A stretch of DNA of 64,000 nucleotides. Origin: Streptomyces narbonensis. GTDB taxonomy: Bacteria; Actinomycetota; Actinomycetes; Streptomycetales; Streptomycetaceae. Location of the stretch: contig NZ_BMSF01000001.1 in assembly GCF_014649015.1 (NCBI RefSeq), forward strand, positions 310,001 through 374,000, written 5' to 3'. The notes under the pieces were generated by a model. That model saw only the letters and a list, made by a program, of their open reading frames with translations, was not told the DNA's origin and made no database searches. Shown piece by piece: positions 25,186-36,800 of this stretch. A program made the translations under genes and the position numbers. Position 1 is the stretch's first letter, and every line of letters starts with the position of its first letter.

Positions 25186-26661
25186 ATGTTTTCAGTTCGT
25201 GGGCGTGGTGCTGCCCGTCTGGCCGCCGCGACCCTGGTCTCCGGCATAGTCGCCGTCGGTGCGATAGCCACCGCCGGCCCGGCGTTCGCCGATGAGCCCG
25301 CTCCGGGTACGGGCGGTGTCACGGCGAAGCTCGGCGGCCTGACCGAGGACGCCGGCGGCGTCCTGATCACCGAGAAGAACGGCGACAAGTGGCCGGTCAC
25401 CGGTGGTCTCTTCAAGATGGAGGTCGGAGGCGGAGGCACGCTCTTCACCTACTGCATCGACCTCCGTACCCCGGCGAAGCACGACTTCGACTACAAGGAA
25501 GTCGGCTGGGACGAGTCCTCCCTGCACAGCAACGAGAACGCGGGCAAGATCCTCTGGATCCTGAAGAACGGCTACCCGGAGCTCTCCGCCGACCAGCTCG
25601 GCTCGAAGCTCGGCGTGGAGCTCTCCAAGAGTGAGGCCGCTGCCGGCACCCAGGCCGCGATCTGGACGCTCTCCGACGACGTCACGGCCACGCCGAAGAG
25701 CGACGACGCCAAGAAGCTCACGGAGCAGCTCCTCAAGGACGCCGTCACGCTGGAGGAGCCGAAGGCCTCCCTGGCGCTCTCCCCGTCCTCCGTCGCGGGC
25801 AAGGCCGGCGAGAAGGTCGGCCCGATCACCGTCACGACCAACGCCAAGCCGACCATCGCGGTCGCCCCGGGTGCCCCGGCCGGCGTCAAGATCGTCGACA
25901 AGGCCGGCCAGCCGGTCACCGAGGCGAAGAACGGCGACGAGATCTTCTTCGACGTCCCCGCCGGCACCGCCGACGGCAGCGCCGAGCTGACCGCCGAGGC
26001 CACCGCCGAGGTCTCCCTGGGCCGCGCCTTCGTCTCCGTCGACGGCCCGTCCCAGACGCTGATCCTCGCGGGCTCCACCGCCTCCACCGTCAAGGCCACG
26101 GCCTCCGCGACCTGGGCGAAGAAGGGTGCCGTCCCGGCCGTCACGGTCGCGAAGGACTGCGCCAAGGGTGGCCTGGAGATCATCGCCTCCAACGAGGGCG
26201 ACGAGCCCTGGACCTTCGACCTGAAGGGCACCTCGTACACCATCGGTGCCGGTGAGACGAAGACCGTGACGGTCCCGCTCGCCGAGGACGAGGCGTACAA
26301 GTTCACGATCACCGGCCCGAACGGCTTCGAGGAGACCTTCGAGGGCGTCCTGGACTGCAAGACGGCCACCCCCGGCCCGAAGCCCTCCGAGACCCCCACC
26401 ACGGAGCCCTCGACCGAGCCGTCGGAGACCCCCTCCACGCAGCCGTCGACCGAGACCCCGTCGGCCTCGCCGTCGACCTCGGCCCCGACCGGTGACACCA
26501 CCGGTACGACCGGCACCACCGGCACCACCGGTGGCGGCGACCTCGCCGAGACGGGCAGCTCCAACGCGACCCCGATGATCGCCGGCATCGCCGCCGCGCT
26601 CGTCGTGATCGGTGGAGCCGCGGTGTTCATCCTCCGCAAGAAGAAGACCGCCGGTCACTGA
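25186..26661 (+). CDS. LAETG-anchored surface protein with thioester domain
   Basis: A 491-residue secreted protein. The start is the ATG at 25186 behind CGGAGGGG; a longer frame upstream has no signal features. A signal peptide ends near AFA-DE (residue 35). Residues about 45-200 are a TQxA thioester domain: Cys90 in TYCIDL and Gln156 in GTQAAIWTL are the pair expected to form an internal Cys-Gln thioester. Two further beta domains follow, then a Thr/Pro/Ser-rich stalk (about 405-450), the sortase signal LAETG at 453-457, a membrane helix and an RKKK tail. It should be covalently attached to the cell wall and may bind surfaces through the reactive bond. Only partly explored in Streptomyces. 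Confidence 0.9.
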   Translation: MFSVRGRGAARLAAATLVSGIVAVGAIATAGPAFADEPAPGTGGVTAKLGGLTEDAGGVLITEKNGDKWPVTGGLFKMEVGGGGTLFTYCIDLRTPAKHDFDYKEVGWDESSLHSNENAGKILWILKNGYPELSADQLGSKLGVELSKSEAAAGTQAAIWTLSDDVTATPKSDDAKKLTEQLLKDAVTLEEPKASLALSPSSVAGKAGEKVGPITVTTNAKPTIAVAPGAPAGVKIVDKAGQPVTEAKNGDEIFFDVPAGTADGSAELTAEATAEVSLGRAFVSVDGPSQTLILAGSTASTVKATASATWAKKGAVPAVTVAKDCAKGGLEIIASNEGDEPWTFDLKGTSYTIGAGETKTVTVPLAEDEAYKFTITGPNGFEETFEGVLDCKTATPGPKPSETPTTEPSTEPSETPSTQPSTETPSASPSTSAPTGDTTGTTGTTGTTGGGDLAETGSSNATPMIAGIAAALVVIGGAAVFILRKKKTAGH

Positions 26662-26677
26662 CGGCGACCGACTCCAT

Positions 26678-26708
26678 GGAGTGATCCGCGTCACACGCGG
26701 ATCACTCC
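26678..26708 (+). terminator. Long perfect hairpin after the surface protein gene
   Basis: 14-bp perfect stem GGAGTGATCCGCGT/ACGCGGATCACTCC with a 3-nt CAC loop, 16 bp after the stop. No T tract; a factor-independent terminator of the Streptomyces kind. Confidence 0.85.
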
Positions 26709-27047
26709 GTGAGTCCCGCCCGATGACCGCACGGCCCTCACACGGCCGTCGCACGGCCCTCGTACGACCCTGATGCGCGTCCGCGCCCGGGGCCGTGCGG
26801 GGGCCGTCGCACGTCCGGGGCCTCTTCCGCCCCTCCACGGCCCCGCGGAGCCCCTCAGGAGCCCGCGGGCCGGCTTTCCGCGCGGCCCCGGCCTCCGCGC
26901 CCGCCCGGCCCCGCCTCCGGCCCTGCCTCCGCCCCCGTCTCCACCCCCGCTCCGCCCTCGCGCCGGTCTTACCGGTTTCCGCCTGAGGGTGGCGGTCAGG
27001 CAAGATGGGGTGTATCTGCCCACTCACTCTTCGCCGGACGGTTTCTC
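26709..27047. other. Intergenic region upstream of ettA, C-rich on the + strand
   Basis: Between 26760 and 26975 the + strand is strongly C-rich with short repeated CCGCCTCC/GGCCCCG words; no protein pattern, RNA gene or clear promoter is visible. The ettA promoter should lie near its 3' end. Confidence 0.4.
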
Positions 27048-28712
<1,665 letters not shown>

Positions 28713-28714
28713 GC

Positions 28715-29137
28715 GTGCGCCACATCTACAGCTGTCCCCTGCGCTGGTCGGACATGGACGCCTTCGGGCACGTCAACAACGTCGTCTTCCTGCGGTACCT
28801 GGAAGAGGCGCGGATCGACTTCATGTTCCGGCTGGCGCCGGGGGACGGTTCCCCCTCGTTCTCCGGCGGGTCCGTCGTGGCCCGGCACGAGATCGACTAC
28901 AAGCGGCCGTTGGTCCACCGGCACGAGCCGGTGACCATCGAGTCCTGGGTCACGAAGATAGGCGCGGCGTCGCTGACGATCGCGTACGAGGTCAAGGACG
29001 CCGACGTCGTGTACGTCCGGGCGTCCACGGTCGTCGTGCCCTTCGACCTGGAGGCCCAGCGTCCGCGCCGGATCACCTCCGAGGAGCGCGAGTTCCTCCA
29101 GGTGTACGTCGACGACGGGATGACGTCCGCCGCATGA
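28715..29137 (+). CDS. Hotdog-fold acyl-CoA thioesterase (4HBT type)
   Basis: A 140-residue protein starting at GTG, 2 bp after ettA. LRWSDMDAFGHVNNVVFLRYLEEAR is the diagnostic 4-hydroxybenzoyl-CoA thioesterase-type motif with the catalytic Asp. Members hydrolyse small or medium acyl-CoA esters as dimers or tetramers. It overlaps the next gene by 4 bp and is likely co-transcribed with ettA, a conserved actinobacterial arrangement. Confidence 0.9.
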   Translation: MRHIYSCPLRWSDMDAFGHVNNVVFLRYLEEARIDFMFRLAPGDGSPSFSGGSVVARHEIDYKRPLVHRHEPVTIESWVTKIGAASLTIAYEVKDADVVYVRASTVVVPFDLEAQRPRRITSEEREFLQVYVDDGMTSAA

Positions 29138-29799
29138 CCGTGCTCGCTCCGCTGCACTTCGCCGACCCCCGGGAGGCGGCGGCCCTCGCCGCCTTCCTGG
29201 GCCGGCTGGTCCACTACGACCGGGCCGCGGCCGTCCGCCTCCAGGCGGGCGGCGGGGCGCTGGCCGTCTTCGGCCGGCCGCCGTCCTTCGAGGTGCTCGC
29301 GATCCGTACGGCCCGGCTCGTCGACGCCGTGGACCTGGACGTCACCGTCTCCGCCGGCGAACTCCTCGAAGGCATCGAGGAGTCGGCCGGCAAGGCGGTC
29401 GTCCCGGAATCCGTCACCGGCCCGCCCTGGGCGGGCGTGCTGCCGCCCCGGGCCGGCTGGCAGCCGGTCGCCGGACTGCCGGGCGCCGCGGAGATGCGGG
29501 GCGCGGTCGCCGCGGCCGTCGCCGAATTCCGGGCGCGCGACGAGGCGCTGCCCGAGGAGCAGCGGACCAGGGCCGAGCGCGACCACCTCGGCCGCGACAT
29601 CTGGTCCCGGACCCTCGGCGCCACCGGCCTGCCCCTGCGGGCCGTGCACGCCGCGCAGTCGCTCGGCTTCCTGCCGCCCGGGCAGGAGGACGCGCCGGTC
29701 GCGCTCTTCGTCTCCGGCCCGTGGCTCCGACTGCGCACCCCGTACGGCTCGATCGCCGTCCGTACCGCGCCGATGTCCCTCTCCGTCACCCCCGGGTGA
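29134..29799 (+). CDS. Conserved actinobacterial protein of unknown function
   Basis: A 221-residue soluble protein overlapping the thioesterase gene by 4 bp. Visible features: an N-terminal helix LAAFLGRLVHYDRAAAVRLQ, a strand GALAVFGRPPSFEVLAIRTARL, and a C-terminal WLRLRTPYGSIAVR. No catalytic motif or family recognised. Linkage with ettA and the thioesterase suggests a housekeeping role. Confidence 0.75.
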   Translation: MTVLAPLHFADPREAAALAAFLGRLVHYDRAAAVRLQAGGGALAVFGRPPSFEVLAIRTARLVDAVDLDVTVSAGELLEGIEESAGKAVVPESVTGPPWAGVLPPRAGWQPVAGLPGAAEMRGAVAAAVAEFRARDEALPEEQRTRAERDHLGRDIWSRTLGATGLPLRAVHAAQSLGFLPPGQEDAPVALFVSGPWLRLRTPYGSIAVRTAPMSLSVTPG

Positions 29800-29962
29800 T
29801 CGCCGTCGCGCGCATCGCGGTCGACCCGAGCGCGGCGCGCACCGGCAGAACGTGGACCACGAGCCCCATCTCGCCGGCTTCCACGAGCGGTGCGGCTTTC
29901 CGGCCCACGGCCGCCGGAATCATGACGCTGAATGGCGACCAGGACCTGTCCGGCCGATCATG

Positions 29963-30000
29963 GCCGGGGCCGGGGCCGGGGCCGGGGCCGGGGCCGGGGC
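29963..30000. repeat. GGGGCC hexanucleotide tandem repeat
   Basis: About six tandem GGGGCC units between the convergent gene ends at 29799 and 30033. The G-runs could form a quadruplex on the + strand. Confidence 0.85.
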
Positions 30001-30032
30001 CGCGGCGGCCGGGCAGGTCCTGGAACCCTCGG

Positions 30033-31004
30033 TCAGTGCTTCTCGTCGTCCGGCCAGACCCCGATGTGGTCCTGCTCCAGCTCCAGCGCCACCCGGTGCT
30101 CCATCCCGAGCGCCCGCGTGTAGTCCGCCGGGAGCTGGAGCCGGCCCGCGCGGTCGAGCATCGCGTACTCCCGCGCCACCGTCGACTCCTGTCCCAGCTC
30201 GTCGACCTCGGTGCGGCGCAGGACCTCCGAGGAGGTGCGGCCGTCGCGGATGGCGACCGTGCGGCGGACCTCGGAGGCGACCGCCTGGTCGTGGGTGACG
30301 ATGACGATCGTCGTGCCCAGCTCCTCGTTGGCGCGGCGGAAGGCCGCGAAGACCTGCTCGCCGGTGGCCGAGTCCAGCTCGCCGGTCGGTTCGTCGGCGA
30401 GGAGCAGCGCCGGGTTGTTGGCGAGGGCGACCGCGATGGCCACCCGCTGCTGCTGGCCTCCGGAGAGCTGGTGCGGCCGCCGGTCGCGGGCCTCCGCGAT
30501 GCCCAGCATGGCGAGGAGCTCCTCCGCCCGCTCGGCCTTCCGCTTCGTACGGCCCCGCAACTGCATGGGCAGCGCCACGTTCTGGGCCGCCGTCAGGTAG
30601 GGGAGGAGGTTGCGGGCGGTCTGCTGCCAGACGAAGCCGACGACCTCGCGGCGGTAGCGGAGCCGCGCCTTGCCGTCCATCGCCAGCAGGTCGCTCCCGG
30701 CGACCCGCGCCGCGCCGGCCGTCGGCACGTCGAGGCCCGCCAGGATGTTCATCAGCGTCGACTTGCCGGAGCCGGAGGCGCCGACGAGGGCCATCAGTTC
30801 GCCCTCCTTCACCAGGAGGTCGAGGCCCTGGAGCGCCTGCACCTCCACCCCGTCCGTGGTGAAGATCCGCACCAGCCGGTCGCAGGCGATGAGCGCGTCG
30901 TGGCCGTACGAGGGCCGGTCGCGCCGCGCGGTCGCGCGCTGCTCCAGCTCCTCCAGGGTGGTGCCCGAGGAGTCGGCGGGGAGGGTCGTACCGGTCTTCG
31001 TCAT
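30033..31004 (-). CDS. ABC transporter ATPase (MacB/LolD type)
   Basis: A 323-residue ATPase with Walker A GASGSGKST, Q-loop VWQQTARNLLP, signature LSGGQQQRVAIA and Walker B LLLADEPTGELD. The first 40 residues and the last 65 (SEVLRRTEVDELGQ... ending GVWPDDEKH) are extra to the usual domain; the tail includes an AbrB-like GRLQLPADYTRAL stretch. The ATG at 31004 overlaps the stop of the permease gene (ATGA); the longer start upstream would read into that gene. It powers the two FtsX-type permeases encoded just upstream, as an exporter or a mechanotransmission complex. Confidence 0.88.
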   Translation of the reverse strand: MTKTGTTLPADSSGTTLEELEQRATARRDRPSYGHDALIACDRLVRIFTTDGVEVQALQGLDLLVKEGELMALVGASGSGKSTLMNILAGLDVPTAGAARVAGSDLLAMDGKARLRYRREVVGFVWQQTARNLLPYLTAAQNVALPMQLRGRTKRKAERAEELLAMLGIAEARDRRPHQLSGGQQQRVAIAVALANNPALLLADEPTGELDSATGEQVFAAFRRANEELGTTIVIVTHDQAVASEVRRTVAIRDGRTSSEVLRRTEVDELGQESTVAREYAMLDRAGRLQLPADYTRALGMEHRVALELEQDHIGVWPDDEKH

Positions 31005-33895
31005 CGTGCGTCTCCTGCCCTCAGTTCCTTGATCGAGCCCTTGCGCCCCGCCCACCAGGCCTGTCCGAGCGCGGCCACCGCCGTGATCAGGACGACCGCG
31101 ACGGCGGGCACCGCGAGCGACCACGGGTCGGCCCGCAGGGGTGCGCTGTCCAGCGGGGCGTACGCCGGTGTCGTGGCCAGCGCGAGCCGGAACAGGTCGA
31201 TTCCCGGGGCGACGAGCGGCACCGTCGCCCAGCCGACCAGCGTGCCGCCGAGCGCGGCGAGGACCGCCTGTGGCAGCGCTTCGAGGCCGAGGAGCCTGCG
31301 CCCCTGCTTCCGGGTCAGGCCCATCGTCCGCAACCGGGCGAGGAGCGTGGTCCGCTCCGGAGCGGACTGCAGTAGGGAGAGCAGTACCGCCACGACCGCG
31401 TACCCGGCGCCCGCGCCGATCGCCGCCGTGTAGATCTGTTCGGCGCCGGTCTGGAGCGGCGAGTCCACGTAGCCGGCCCGTTGCTCGGTCCGCATCGTCA
31501 CCAGGAGGGTGCCCGACTTCGCCTTCGCGGCGGCCCGCAGCGCGGTGCCGTCCTTCGGCCCGGTGACGAGCAGTGCCGTGGGCGTCCGGTGGGTGAGGTC
31601 GGCGGCGTTGACGAGGAGGAAGTCGGCGTCCTGCAGGGCCGGGGTGGCCGGGCGGACCGCGACGACCTTCACCCGGAACACCCCCGCCGCGGTGACGAGT
31701 TCCTGCGGCTCGTCGCCGAGCCGCTCGGCGACCGACGGCGAGGCGACTGCGGGCAGCACCCGCTCCCGGTCCGCCGCGACCTCCTTGCCGCCCTTCCCCG
31801 TCGAGGCGAGCAGCCCCGGCGGGAACGGACCGAAACCGGTCCGCTTCGCGAGCCGGGTGTACGAGTCCGGTTCGACGCCGACGAGCGGCGAGCTCATCTT
31901 CGGCGCGGAGGCGCCCAGCCGGGACGGCAGGTCCACGGCGTACTCGATCTGCAGCGGGGTCACGTCGCGTACCCCAGCCGTCCCGCGCACGGCCTCGGTG
32001 AGTCCGGCCGGCAGGGGTGTCCCCTCCACCGAGCCGTCGATACGGGCGTCGGCGCCGGTCGCCAGGAGCGCGGCGCGGTCGCGGGCGTCGGCGATGCCGG
32101 CCAGGACGGAGCCCCCGAAGGCGGCCGTGGCCAGCGCGAGGACGAGCGCGAGGAGCGCTCCCGTCGAGGAGACGCGTCCGGCGCGGGCCAGGGCGAGCGG
32201 GCCGACCACGCCGCGCAGCCGGCGGGCCGGGCGGCCCAGCCAGCGCAGCGGCAGCGGATAGATCCGTACGAGGACCAGGGCGGCGATCAGGCCGACGAGC
32301 ACCGGGGCGGCGCTCACCAGATGGTCACCGCCGTCACCGGTGCCCCGCAGGCGCAGGGAGGCGACGGCGCCCACGGCGAGGACGAGGAAGGTGAGTTCGG
32401 CGACCGTGCGGCGCCGGCTGGGCCGGGCGGTCAGCAGGTCGTCACGGCCGCCGTGCAGGCGCGGGCGTCGGTGCAGCACGACGGCTCGCACGGGCAGGAC
32501 GAGCATCGCGAGCAGGGCGACGGCGGAGGCGGCGAGCAGGGAGGGGAGCAGTGGGATGCCGTCGGAGCCGGCGGCGTACGCCGGCGCGTCGCCCGTGCCG
32601 GGGACGGTCGTCACGGCCAGGGCGAGGGCGAGCGCCGCGGCCGGGACGACGACCGCCGAGGTCTCGCCGAGCAGGCGCAGGCCGATGCCGGTGAGCGAGC
32701 CGCCGCGGGAGCGGAGCAGGGCCAGTTCGCTGTCCCGGCGGGCGAGGAAGAGGCCGCCGGTCATGGCGAGGACGACCACGGCGACGGTGCCGACGCCGAA
32801 GACGGCGACGGCCACGACGGGGCTGATCGCCTCGCGCGTCGAGACGTACGCGTCGACGATCCCGTCGAGGTCGGTGCCGAACGTGCCGGTGGGGCCGACG
32901 ACCTCGCGCATTCTGGCCAGGTCGGGTCCTGCGGCCGCCGAGGAGAGGGCGGAGTCGAGCCGTTCCGCGTCGTCGCCGGTGAGGTGCCCGGACGTGGGCA
33001 GGAAACGGAAGAAGACCTCCGGCTCGCCGGCGGTGGCGAGCAGCGCGGGCGCCGAGGCGGGGGAGACGAGCAGCGCGGCCTGCCAGTAGCGCTTGATGTC
33101 GACGACGCCGATCGTGGCGAGCGTCGGGGTGTGGAGGATCGGTTCGGCGGCCCAGTACGCCTCCTCGGGGCCGCGCGGTTCCACGATCCCGGTGACCGTG
33201 ACGGCGATCGGCTCCAGGCCGAAGCGGCTGGGCACGTGGACGACGGAGCCGGCCTTCAGGCGCAGCGTCTCGGCGGTCTTCGTGGTCGCGACCGCCTCCG
33301 GCCGGGCGGCCGTGCCCGCGGCGAGCCGGCCCTGCTTCAGGGTGGCGTGGGAGGTCAGGCCGGAGAGGGAGGAGAGCAAGAGCTCCGGAGGGAGTCCGTC
33401 CGGCCGGGGCAGCCACGGGTCGGCCCCCGCGACCCACCTGACCGTACGCACTCCGTGGACGGACTGCCGCGGGTCGATCCGCAGCGGTGCGGGCAGCAGG
33501 TCGCGCACCCGCTCGTGCCGGCGGTCGAGGACGGCGGGGGCCAGACCGGCCTCGCGTACGGCCGCGGGCTGTTCGAGCGCGGGCGGCCCGGCGGTCACCT
33601 GGAGCACGATGTTGCGGGCGGCCGCGCTCTCGATGTCGTGCCGGAGCCCCTCGGACTCGTACGCGGCCACGGCGCGCGGCAGCGCGGCCGCGAGGTAGGC
33701 GGTGACCAGGACGAGGAGGGCGAGGGTGGCCGCCGCCCAGGGGGTGGTCCGCAGCCGGGTCCGCACCCAGGGCGCCACGGCGCGGGCGGGTCTGTCGGTC
33801 CGGGACCGGGACATGTCGGGGGCCTTCCTGCGTGCGGCGGGTGTCTCGGGGGTCGCCTCGCCCGCGCCCGGGTCCTCCCCTGCGGTCGCGGTCAT
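31001..33895 (-). CDS. Large FtsX-type ABC permease 2
   Basis: A 964-residue membrane protein with an N-terminal transmembrane helix (TTPWAAATLALLVLVTAYLA), a long extracellular region, a cluster of helices in the middle (VVAVAVFGVGTVAVVVLAMT and following), a second extracellular region and FtsX helices at the C-terminus (AIGAGAGYAVVAVLLSLLQS, LAVPAVAVVLITAVAALGQ). This is the double FtsX domain layout. Its start overlaps the stop of permease 1 by 1 bp (TGATG) and its stop overlaps the ATPase start. The in-frame extension further upstream is only a shadow of permease 1. Confidence 0.88.
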   Translation of the reverse strand: MTATAGEDPGAGEATPETPAARRKAPDMSRSRTDRPARAVAPWVRTRLRTTPWAAATLALLVLVTAYLAAALPRAVAAYESEGLRHDIESAAARNIVLQVTAGPPALEQPAAVREAGLAPAVLDRRHERVRDLLPAPLRIDPRQSVHGVRTVRWVAGADPWLPRPDGLPPELLLSSLSGLTSHATLKQGRLAAGTAARPEAVATTKTAETLRLKAGSVVHVPSRFGLEPIAVTVTGIVEPRGPEEAYWAAEPILHTPTLATIGVVDIKRYWQAALLVSPASAPALLATAGEPEVFFRFLPTSGHLTGDDAERLDSALSSAAAGPDLARMREVVGPTGTFGTDLDGIVDAYVSTREAISPVVAVAVFGVGTVAVVVLAMTGGLFLARRDSELALLRSRGGSLTGIGLRLLGETSAVVVPAAALALALAVTTVPGTGDAPAYAAGSDGIPLLPSLLAASAVALLAMLVLPVRAVVLHRRPRLHGGRDDLLTARPSRRRTVAELTFLVLAVGAVASLRLRGTGDGGDHLVSAAPVLVGLIAALVLVRIYPLPLRWLGRPARRLRGVVGPLALARAGRVSSTGALLALVLALATAAFGGSVLAGIADARDRAALLATGADARIDGSVEGTPLPAGLTEAVRGTAGVRDVTPLQIEYAVDLPSRLGASAPKMSSPLVGVEPDSYTRLAKRTGFGPFPPGLLASTGKGGKEVAADRERVLPAVASPSVAERLGDEPQELVTAAGVFRVKVVAVRPATPALQDADFLLVNAADLTHRTPTALLVTGPKDGTALRAAAKAKSGTLLVTMRTEQRAGYVDSPLQTGAEQIYTAAIGAGAGYAVVAVLLSLLQSAPERTTLLARLRTMGLTRKQGRRLLGLEALPQAVLAALGGTLVGWATVPLVAPGIDLFRLALATTPAYAPLDSAPLRADPWSLAVPAVAVVLITAVAALGQAWWAGRKGSIKELRAGDAR

Positions 33896-36800
33896 CAGTG
33901 GTCCCCCTGGTGGCGCAGGGTGACGACCGGGTCGGTGCGTCGCAGGGCGATCGCGGCGACCATCGCGAGGGGCAGTACGGCGACGCCGGCGAGCAGCAGG
34001 ACGACCTGGCCGAGGGGCAGTTCGACGAGGACCGGGGGGACGGGCCGGGTGGCGTGGCCGGTGAGGACGACGAGGGGGACGACGGCCCGCGCGAGGACGG
34101 CGCCGAGTCCGGCGCCGATGAGCAGGCCGATGGCGATGAGCAGCCCCTGCTCGGCGGCGATGAGCCGGGCGAGGCGTCGGCGTGGTGTGCCGAGCGCCCG
34201 GAGCACCCCGAACTCCGCGGACCGCTCCCGCATCGCGCCGGCCGAGCCGACCCCGAAGCCGACGGCCGCGAGCGCGGCGCCGGCGGCGGCGACCGCCGTC
34301 AGGGCGGCGTTGGGGCCCGCGCCGAGCGGGTCGCCGAGCAGTTCGGTGGCGATCTCGTCGCGCACCAGGACCTGGGCCGGGTCCGCGTCGGGGCGGGCGC
34401 GCAGGGCCGCGGCGACCTCGTCCGACCGGCCGGGGTCGACGCTCAGCCACCACTCGGTGGGTGCCACGGTCGAGACGGCGCCCGTGGAGAGGTAGTGGTT
34501 GACCGAAGCCAGGTCGAGGAGGATCGCGCCGCCGTCGTCGGGGGTGGCGGCCGGGGCGGTCGCCGAGACCGTCCTGGTGCCGGGGCCGGTGGTGGGCAGC
34601 TCCTCGACGACGCGGTCGACGGTGACCTTGACGTGGCCGCCGATGGCGACCTCGATCAGGTCGCCCGGCTTGGCGCCGGTGGCCGTCATGAAGCTCCGGG
34701 TGGCGACGGCGGACAGCCGGGCGGGCGCCTTGGGCGAGGGCGCGCTCAGCCGGAGCGTGAACTCCGTCTTCTCCCCGTACATCTCCTGGTCCGGCCTGCT
34801 GGTGAGGGTGAACGGGAGGGAGAGCGCGGCGGGGCGGCCGGCGGGTCCCGCGGTGCCGGTCACGGGCTTCGCGTCCAGGGTGCCGTCCGCCCGGGCCTGC
34901 TCGTAGGAGCGCTTCCAGGGGGCGAGGACCCTGGCCGGCGCGTGGGTCTCGTCGTGTCCGTCGGCGCGGACGACACCCAGGCGTTCGAGGTGGAGGGTCT
35001 GGGTGGCGTTCACGCCGAAGCCGATCTGGCCGGAGAGCTCCAGTCCGACGAGGGTGAGTCGGCCGCCGGAGCCGCGGCTCGCCTCGGCGCCGGGAGCGGC
35101 GGTCAGGGCGCCGAGGTCGAGGCTGAGCCGGTGCGTCCGGCCGTCGGCTTCGAGCGGCCCCATGGTGTGCTGGTAGAGGACGCCGTTCGGGTCCTCCAGA
35201 ACGGCGGTGAGCTGGCCGGCGCCGACCGGTTCGGCGAGCCGCAGGTCGGCGGTGAGCGCGCGGGTGCCGGCCGGCAGTGCGAGGCCGGGGCGGGTCACGG
35301 CCCGGGGGGCGAGCGGGGCGAGGAGCTCGCGGGCGGGGGCGTCGGCGAGGTCGGGGCGGAACAGCAGGCCGGCGGTGGCGTTGCGGGTGTCCACGGCGAG
35401 GACGGTCGCGCTCTTCCCGGCGACGTCCATGGTGACGCGGTGCACCGGAGCCGCCGCGCGGACACCGGGTACGGCGCCGAGCTGCTCGGTCCGGGTGGGT
35501 TCGCCCGGGCCGGAGCTGAGGACGCGGACGGCCGAGCCGGCCCGGAAGTCGGCCTGGTCGCGCTGCGAGCGCTCCCACGAGGCGTTCTGCCCGATGGCGA
35601 GCATGCCCATCGCCATGGAGAGCACGAGGAGGAGGACGGGGCCCGCGCCGCGCAGCGGCCGGCGGCTGAACTGCCAGCCGGCGAGGGCCGCGGAGAGACC
35701 CCGGCCGCGCGCCGCGCGCCGCTCGGCCAGTTTGGCGGCGACCGGCAGCAGACGCAGCGTCAGGACGGTGCCGGCCAGCAGGGCGAGGGCGGGGGCGGCG
35801 ACGAGCACCGGGTCCACGGAGCCGCCGCCCGAGCCGCCCGCGTCGAGTGGGCCGCCCGCGGCCGCCGGGCGCTGCAACTGCCAGTAGGCGACGGCGGCGA
35901 CGGCCAGCAGACCGAGGTCCGCACCTGCCCGGAGGGGACCGGGCAGGGCGGCCGAGCGGGCCTTGCGCAGCGGGACGACGGAGCCGTCCCCGGCGCCGAG
36001 CGCGGGAGCGACGACGGCCGCGGCGCAGCACAGGGCCACGACGGCGCCGACGAGCCACACCTGCAGGGACGGGGCCGTGTCGAGGCGTACACCGAGGGAC
36101 GAGAACGCGGCCCGCTCGGCGAAGAGCCGGGTCAGCGGTCCCGAGAGGAGCGGTGCGGCGAGCGCCGCGGGCAGGGCGAGGAGCAGGGCCTCGGCGGCGG
36201 CCAGGCCGGCGATCCGGCGCCGGGAGCCACCACGGGCGCGGAGCAGCGCGGTCTCCCCGGAGCGCTCGGTGCTGAGCAGCCGGGCGACGAGGAGCAGCGC
36301 GTACGCGGCGAGGAGCGCCAGCTGCACGGCCACGATCAGGAGGGTGGAGCGGGAGACGAGCAGGGCCCGCTGGGTCTGCTCCAGGACTCCGGGGAGCGCG
36401 GTGGACGCCGAGACCGGCGTACCGAAGCGGGCGGTGTCGACGGCCATCGCCTTCGGGCCCTCGGTCGCGGTGGCGCGCAGGGCGTCGATGCGGCCGGTGG
36501 TGAAGCCGGTGAAGTCGGCGGAGCCGAGCCAGGACGTCTCGCCGGAGCTCAGCGCCCCGGAGGTCATGGCGGTCGGGTCGACGAGCAGCGGGCCGTACGT
36601 GGTGAAGGTGACCGTCCGCACCCCGCGGCCGTCGGCCGGGTCGAGCCGCCAGTACAGGTCGCGGGTGTCGACGGGCCGGTAGACGCCGGTGATCCGGGCC
36701 TTCACCGGCTTGCCGTCGATCCGGTCGGCGAGGGTGAGTACGGTCCCGGGGGCGACCCGGAGCCGTCGGGCCGCCTCCTCGGGGACCGCCGTCTCGACCA

